Both the position numbers and the translations under genes were made by a program. A DNA stretch of 9,181 nt from JBHHXR01 sp046757205 (GTDB taxonomy: Bacteria > Pseudomonadota > Alphaproteobacteria > Rhodobacterales > Rhodobacteraceae): contig JBHHXR010000137.1 in the NCBI GenBank assembly GCA_046757205.1, forward strand, positions 1 through 9,181, read 5' to 3'. This document shows positions 6,520 through 9,181 of the stretch, piece after piece; within the stretch, counting starts at the first letter, position 1; each line of letters opens with the position of its first letter. The notes under the pieces are model-generated. The model ran no database searches. It was not told the origin of the DNA and worked only from the letters and a program-made list of their open reading frames with translations.

Positions 6520-6561
6520 AGGACTTGAACCGGGCCCCGACTCCTTTTATAGACACCGGGC
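6508..6561. repeat. Overlapping inverted repeats between divergent promoters
   Basis: Two perfect dyads interlock. GGGCCCGGT (6508-6516) pairs with ACCGGGCCC (6529-6537), and TAAAAGGA (6516-6523) pairs with TCCTTTTA (6542-6549). A second ACCGGGC (6555-6561) repeats 6529-6535 and can pair with the same GCCCGGT. The dyads span the -35 and -10 elements of the tRNA-side promoter and the -35 of the opposite one. They could be operators or alternative RNA hairpins; nothing in the window says which. Confidence 0.55.
6525..6553 (+). promoter_or_regulatory. Probable promoter of tRNA-Val and rpmJ
   Basis: TTGAAC (6525-6530), an ideal 17-nt spacer and TATAGA (6548-6553) form a good sigma-70 promoter about 40 nt before the tRNA. 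The bases just after the -10 box are GC-rich (CACCGGGC), the type of discriminator linked to stringent control of stable RNA genes. Confidence 0.55.
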
Positions 6562-6596
6562 ACGAGCGCGGCCAACCGCCGCGCCGGAGGATTTCC

Positions 6597-6671
6597 GGGC
6601 GTATAGCTCAGCGGGAGAGCACTTCGTTGACATCGAAGGGGTCACTGGTTCAATCCCAGTTACGCCCACCA
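6597..6671 (+). tRNA. tRNA-Val(GAC)
   Basis: The full cloverleaf can be read: acceptor GGGCGTA/TACGCCC (6597-6603 with 6661-6667), D arm GCTC-AGCGGGA-GAGC, anticodon stem CTTCG/CGAAG with loop TTGACAT, so the anticodon is GAC (6629-6631), a short variable loop, and T arm ACTGG-TTCAATC-CCAGT. The CCA end is encoded (6669-6671). The length is 75 nt. GAC decodes the valine codons GUC and GUU. Confidence 0.96.
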
Positions 6672-6745
6672 CTTCCCGGCTTCGGGTTATGTTCGCAAGA
6701 CTGGCGCAGGCAAGGTTCCGCGCGCCGCTGATAAGGAGAGAGGCC

Positions 6746-6871
6746 ATGAAGGTCAGGAATTCGCTTCGCTCCCTGAAGCAGCGCCACCGCGACTGCCGCG
6801 TCGTGCGCCGCAAGGGCCGTGTCTATGTCATCAACAAGACGCAACCCCGGTTCAAGGCACGCCAGGGCTGA
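6746..6871 (+). CDS. rpmJ: 50S ribosomal protein L36 (Zn-independent form)
   Basis: This is the smallest large-subunit ribosomal protein, here 41 residues beginning MKVRNSLRSLKQRHRD. It is very basic, and RRKGRVYVINKTQPRFKARQ (21-40) is the typical C-terminal part. Only one cysteine (C17) is present, so the four-ligand zinc site of the C+ type is missing and this is the C- type common in Alphaproteobacteria. AAGGAG (6733-6738) lies 7 nt before the ATG. It sits 74 bp after tRNA-Val with no clear promoter or T-run terminator between, so it may be carried on the same transcript. A terminator follows at 6896. Confidence 0.95.
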   Translation: MKVRNSLRSLKQRHRDCRVVRRKGRVYVINKTQPRFKARQG

Positions 6872-6895
6872 ACCGGCCGCACGCGCACGCTGACG

Positions 6896-6919
6896 GGCCC
6901 CGCGAAATGCGGGGCCTTT
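6896..6919 (+). terminator. Rho-independent terminator of rpmJ
   Basis: GGCCCCGC (6896-6903), loop GAAAT, and GCGGGGCC (6909-6916) form a perfect 8-bp stem followed by a short TTT. The T-run is weak, but the position, 24 nt after rpmJ and 17 nt before the end of the converging gene, supports the call. Confidence 0.7.
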
Positions 6920-6936
6920 CGCGTTCCTGACCCCGC

Positions 6937-8589
6937 CTACCGGGAGGCGATTATCAACTGGCGCATGGTTGCCCCGTTGACATAGCCCGTGACCTCCAGG
7001 CCCCGGGTGCGCTGAAACCGCCTGATCGCGCGGCGCGTGGCGTCGTCGAATATGCCGTCGACGCGCCCTGGGTCGAGGTTGTGCGCCTTCAACCGTCTTT
7101 CGATCATGGCGCGCGTCAGCAATGTCAGCCCCAACTGGTTCTCGGCGCGTTCATAGGCTGCCTTCTGTTCTTCGCTCAGCCCGCGTCCGAGCCGGCTGAT
7201 ACGGTTTCTGGCGTTGCCCACGAACGCGCCACGGGGATGGGCGCGGATATAGGCGCGGTAGCTTCCCACGGTATTCACCGCCTTGGCCCGATCCCAGGCG
7301 GCGGTATCGGCGGCTTGGGCCGAGGCGCGCTCTTCGGCCTCGATCTGCCTCAGCGCCTCGCTTGCCTCCTGCGAATAAACGCCGTCCGGATAGGTCTCCA
7401 GATATTTCCGCAACCCCTCGGCGGTTCCGTCGGCGCCGGTTGCCTGCCAGAAGGCAATGTCGGCGCGCTCCTCTTCCAGCCGCTTTCGTTCGGCTTCCGC
7501 CGCGATCTCGTCGGCGCGTTTCGTCGCCTGAACCTCCAGCAGGCGGAGTTGCGTGCGTGTCAAATAACCGCTGGCCCGAAGGTTCTGGTCGTTCTGCCAA
7601 CTCCTGATGGCGGCCCGGGTTCCACGCCCGAAGATGCCGTCCACGCCACGCGTATCGTAGCCCAGGACAACCAGATTCTCCTGGATGCCGCGCCGGGCAT
7701 CGCGCGTCAGCCGCAGCGACTGCTCGGCCGCAATATCGGGATCCGTCTTCGGTTTCTTCATCTCTTCGAGACGCTTACGCGCGATCGCGGCAAAAGCGCC
7801 GTTCGGAAAAGCGCGCAGGTAGGCTTCCAGATTTTCGGCCGATGAGTCGGCCTGGACTCTGGCCCACGCCCTGCGTTCGCGTTCGAAATCGCTGAGTTCC
7901 TCGACCGGCGCCGCATCGCGGCGGCCGAATCCCGCATCCGGTGACACGAACCCCGTTACCCTGACATTCCCGCTGGCGCCGGCGATCGCCTCGGCGACGG
8001 TGACTCCTTCGCTCAGGATCGAGGTTTCGACCGTCTTGATCACGTCAGCCGGACGCCCGCTCAGCAACAGCACGCCCTGGGGCGGATCGACCGGCCCGAG
8101 GCCCGGCGCCAGCAGATCGCCGGCGACATTCCCGGAATCGAACGTCCCGAGAAATACCGCGGCGCGCCCGGGTTTGGTCGCCAGCATGTCGAATATCAGC
8201 TCCACCGTCGGCGCGCCAAAAGCCGCGCTCAGGATGGAACCCTGGTCGATATCGACAGGCGCCAGCCATGTGGCTTCGGTCGAATGCAGCGTGTAACCCG
8301 AGTAATGGACGATGACGCGGTCTGCATCCGCCAGTTTGCTGGCAAACTGATCCAGGATCAGGCGGAATTCCTCGCTGTCGAGGTCGTATCCCTCGATCAC
8401 CGTGTAGCCCTGGTTGCGGTAGACCGGCACCATTTTCGACACGCCATCCCGAATGCCGCGGATATTTCTCTGCCCGTCGTAATTCCCGTTTCCGATGACC
8501 AGAGCCAGATCGTCGGCGAGTACGGCAGCCGGCGCGGCGCAAAGCGACACGGCCAGGCCGGCCGCGCCCAGGCATCCAACAAGTTTCAT
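6937..8589 (-). CDS. Secreted caspase-fold pseudoenzyme with two peptidoglycan-binding domains
   Basis: The 550-residue product begins with a signal peptide (MKLVGCLG to about residue 25, cut near VLADD). A caspase-like (peptidase C14/metacaspase) domain spans about 28-220, opening with LALVIGNGNY. Where family members have the catalytic YxGHG, this protein has YSGYT (Y99 for His). Where they have DAC, it has GTF (F150 for Cys). So proteolysis is not expected. Three similar repeats of about 40 residues (A-W...YL..P.GA) lie near 239-277, 375-416 and 427-468. Two PG_binding_1-like domains with the motif VDGIF lie near 294-352 and 487-547, and a charged coiled-coil-like linker at about 353-375. 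The likely place is the periplasm or cell envelope. The start 8589 is chosen for its AGGGG spacing of 8 nt; ATG 8595 (two residues longer) is possible. Its function is unknown. Confidence 0.85.
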   Translation of the reverse strand: MKLVGCLGAAGLAVSLCAAPAAVLADDLALVIGNGNYDGQRNIRGIRDGVSKMVPVYRNQGYTVIEGYDLDSEEFRLILDQFASKLADADRVIVHYSGYTLHSTEATWLAPVDIDQGSILSAAFGAPTVELIFDMLATKPGRAAVFLGTFDSGNVAGDLLAPGLGPVDPPQGVLLLSGRPADVIKTVETSILSEGVTVAEAIAGASGNVRVTGFVSPDAGFGRRDAAPVEELSDFERERRAWARVQADSSAENLEAYLRAFPNGAFAAIARKRLEEMKKPKTDPDIAAEQSLRLTRDARRGIQENLVVLGYDTRGVDGIFGRGTRAAIRSWQNDQNLRASGYLTRTQLRLLEVQATKRADEIAAEAERKRLEEERADIAFWQATGADGTAEGLRKYLETYPDGVYSQEASEALRQIEAEERASAQAADTAAWDRAKAVNTVGSYRAYIRAHPRGAFVGNARNRISRLGRGLSEEQKAAYERAENQLGLTLLTRAMIERRLKAHNLDPGRVDGIFDDATRRAIRRFQRTRGLEVTGYVNGATMRQLIIASR

Positions 8590-8615
8590 TTTCATGTCCC
8601 CTTCAATATGCCAGC

Positions 8616-8637
8616 CGGACAATATCTCATCGGACAA
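8616..8637 (-). repeat. Short direct repeat TTGTCCG upstream of the caspase-fold gene
   Basis: On the - strand TTGTCCG occurs at 8637-8631 and again at 8622-8616, a 15-bp period, within the 87-bp gap before the gene. It may be a pair of regulator half-sites or chance. No convincing promoter was found in the gap. Confidence 0.25.
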
Positions 8638-8676
8638 GTCGTTGCCGCCCGAGTAGACCCCCCGGCGTCGCGCTCG

Positions 8677-9180
8677 TCAATCGTAGCTGCGCCGGTCGTC
8701 AATCACTTTACCATCATTCGGCAAGCTGCCCGGCGCAACGATCTCCACCTCGCCGCGCAGTTTCAGAATATCGCGGACGGATGCCTCGACTTCCGCTTTC
8801 GTGGCCGAAACCGTCTCCACCTTCACGGTCATGGCATCCTGTTCGCCCTCGCGTGTCACGACCAGCCTTGCCCGCTCGATGCCCGCGTGTCGCGCGACAA
8901 GCGCGGCGATCTGTTCGGGGCGCACGAACATGCCTTTCACCTTGGTCGTCTGATCGGCCCGCCCCATCCATCCCCGGATTCGCATGTTGGTGCGGCCGCA
9001 CGGGCTCCTGCCCGGCATGATCGCCGACAGGTCGCCGGTGGCGAATCGCACCAGCGGATAGTCGTGGTTCAGCGCCGTTACCACGATCTCGCCGACTTCG
9101 CCGTCAGCGACCGGAATACCGGTGCCGGGGGTCACGATCTCGACGATGACGCCCTCGTCGACGACCATACCCTCCTGCGC
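8677..9180 (-). CDS. PaaK-like acyl/aryl-CoA ligase, C-terminal part (partial)
   Basis: This is the C-terminal part of an adenylate-forming ligase of the phenylacetate-CoA ligase (PaaK) type, which activates a carboxylic acid with ATP and joins it to CoA. The frame is open to the window edge, upstream of M (9168), so the N-terminal two thirds are outside. Counting from that M, visible motifs are GEVGEIVVT (23-31), YPLVRFATGDLS (37-48) with the ATP-ribose aspartate D46, the hinge GRADQTTKVKG (69-79), a C-terminal AMP-binding_C_2-like domain, and K154 in GKVIDDRR, the usual adenylation lysine near the end. The substrate cannot be told from this part. Relatives often lie with branched-chain amino acid type ABC transporter genes, which would be upstream outside the window (inference). 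The caspase-fold gene follows after 87 bp on the same strand. Confidence 0.88.
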   Translation of the reverse strand, partial: AQEGMVVDEGVIVEIVTPGTGIPVADGEVGEIVVTALNHDYPLVRFATGDLSAIMPGRSPCGRTNMRIRGWMGRADQTTKVKGMFVRPEQIAALVARHAGIERARLVVTREGEQDAMTVKVETVSATKAEVEASVRDILKLRGEVEIVAPGSLPNDGKVIDDRRSYD

Positions 9181-9181
9181 T

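Noticed and set aside
6520..6531. GGACTTGAACC, like the reverse complement of a tRNA T-arm
   Set aside because: No matching T-stem, anticodon arm or acceptor can be folded on the - strand; it is part of the promoter and inverted repeat.
7081..7845. 254-residue ORF on the + strand
   Set aside because: Antisense shadow of the caspase-fold gene.

Overview
The window is a GC-rich segment of an alphaproteobacterial chromosome. The evidence is a Shemin (C4) pathway 5-aminolevulinate synthase, a DinB polymerase with the N-terminal zinc-ribbon extension known from this class, a ccmG-ccmH-ccmI cytochrome c maturation run, and a Zn-independent 41-residue ribosomal protein L36. A Rhodobacterales-like host seems likely, but that is inference.

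Bases 1-3799 (+ strand) form a heme and cytochrome c block. ccmG (5' end outside the window), ccmH and ccmI are coupled by ATGA overlaps, and hemA follows after 85 bp with its own Shine-Dalgarno. CcmG and CcmH keep the apocytochrome thiols reduced, CcmI holds the apocytochrome for the heme ligation complex, and HemA makes the first dedicated heme precursor. ccmI has two oddities. Its first membrane helix lies in a different frame from the rest of the gene, which looks like a frameshift. Its TPR part is an internal duplication.

Bases 3800-4199 hold no convincing gene. A gene-like stretch on the + strand without a start may be a decayed ORF. dinB follows (4200-5453). It has no Shine-Dalgarno and a TATACT box eight bases upstream, so it may be leaderless.

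Bases 5454-5598 contain the most interesting non-coding signal: a promoter-like element, two short hairpins (one with a C(UUCG)G tetraloop), a single-stranded CCTCCC, and a strong intrinsic terminator. Together they look like a complete small RNA gene of about 75 nt that has not been named here.

Bases 5599-6871 hold an N-formylglutamate amidohydrolase family gene on the - strand. Divergent from it are tRNA-Val(GAC) and rpmJ on the + strand. The shared intergenic region carries opposed promoters and overlapping inverted repeats. A terminator follows rpmJ.

Bases 6937-9181 (- strand) carry a secreted caspase-fold protein that has lost both catalytic residues and is fused to repeats and two peptidoglycan-binding domains. 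Upstream of it is the C-terminal part of a PaaK-like acyl/aryl-CoA ligase that runs off the window. No mobile element, CRISPR array or phage gene was seen.
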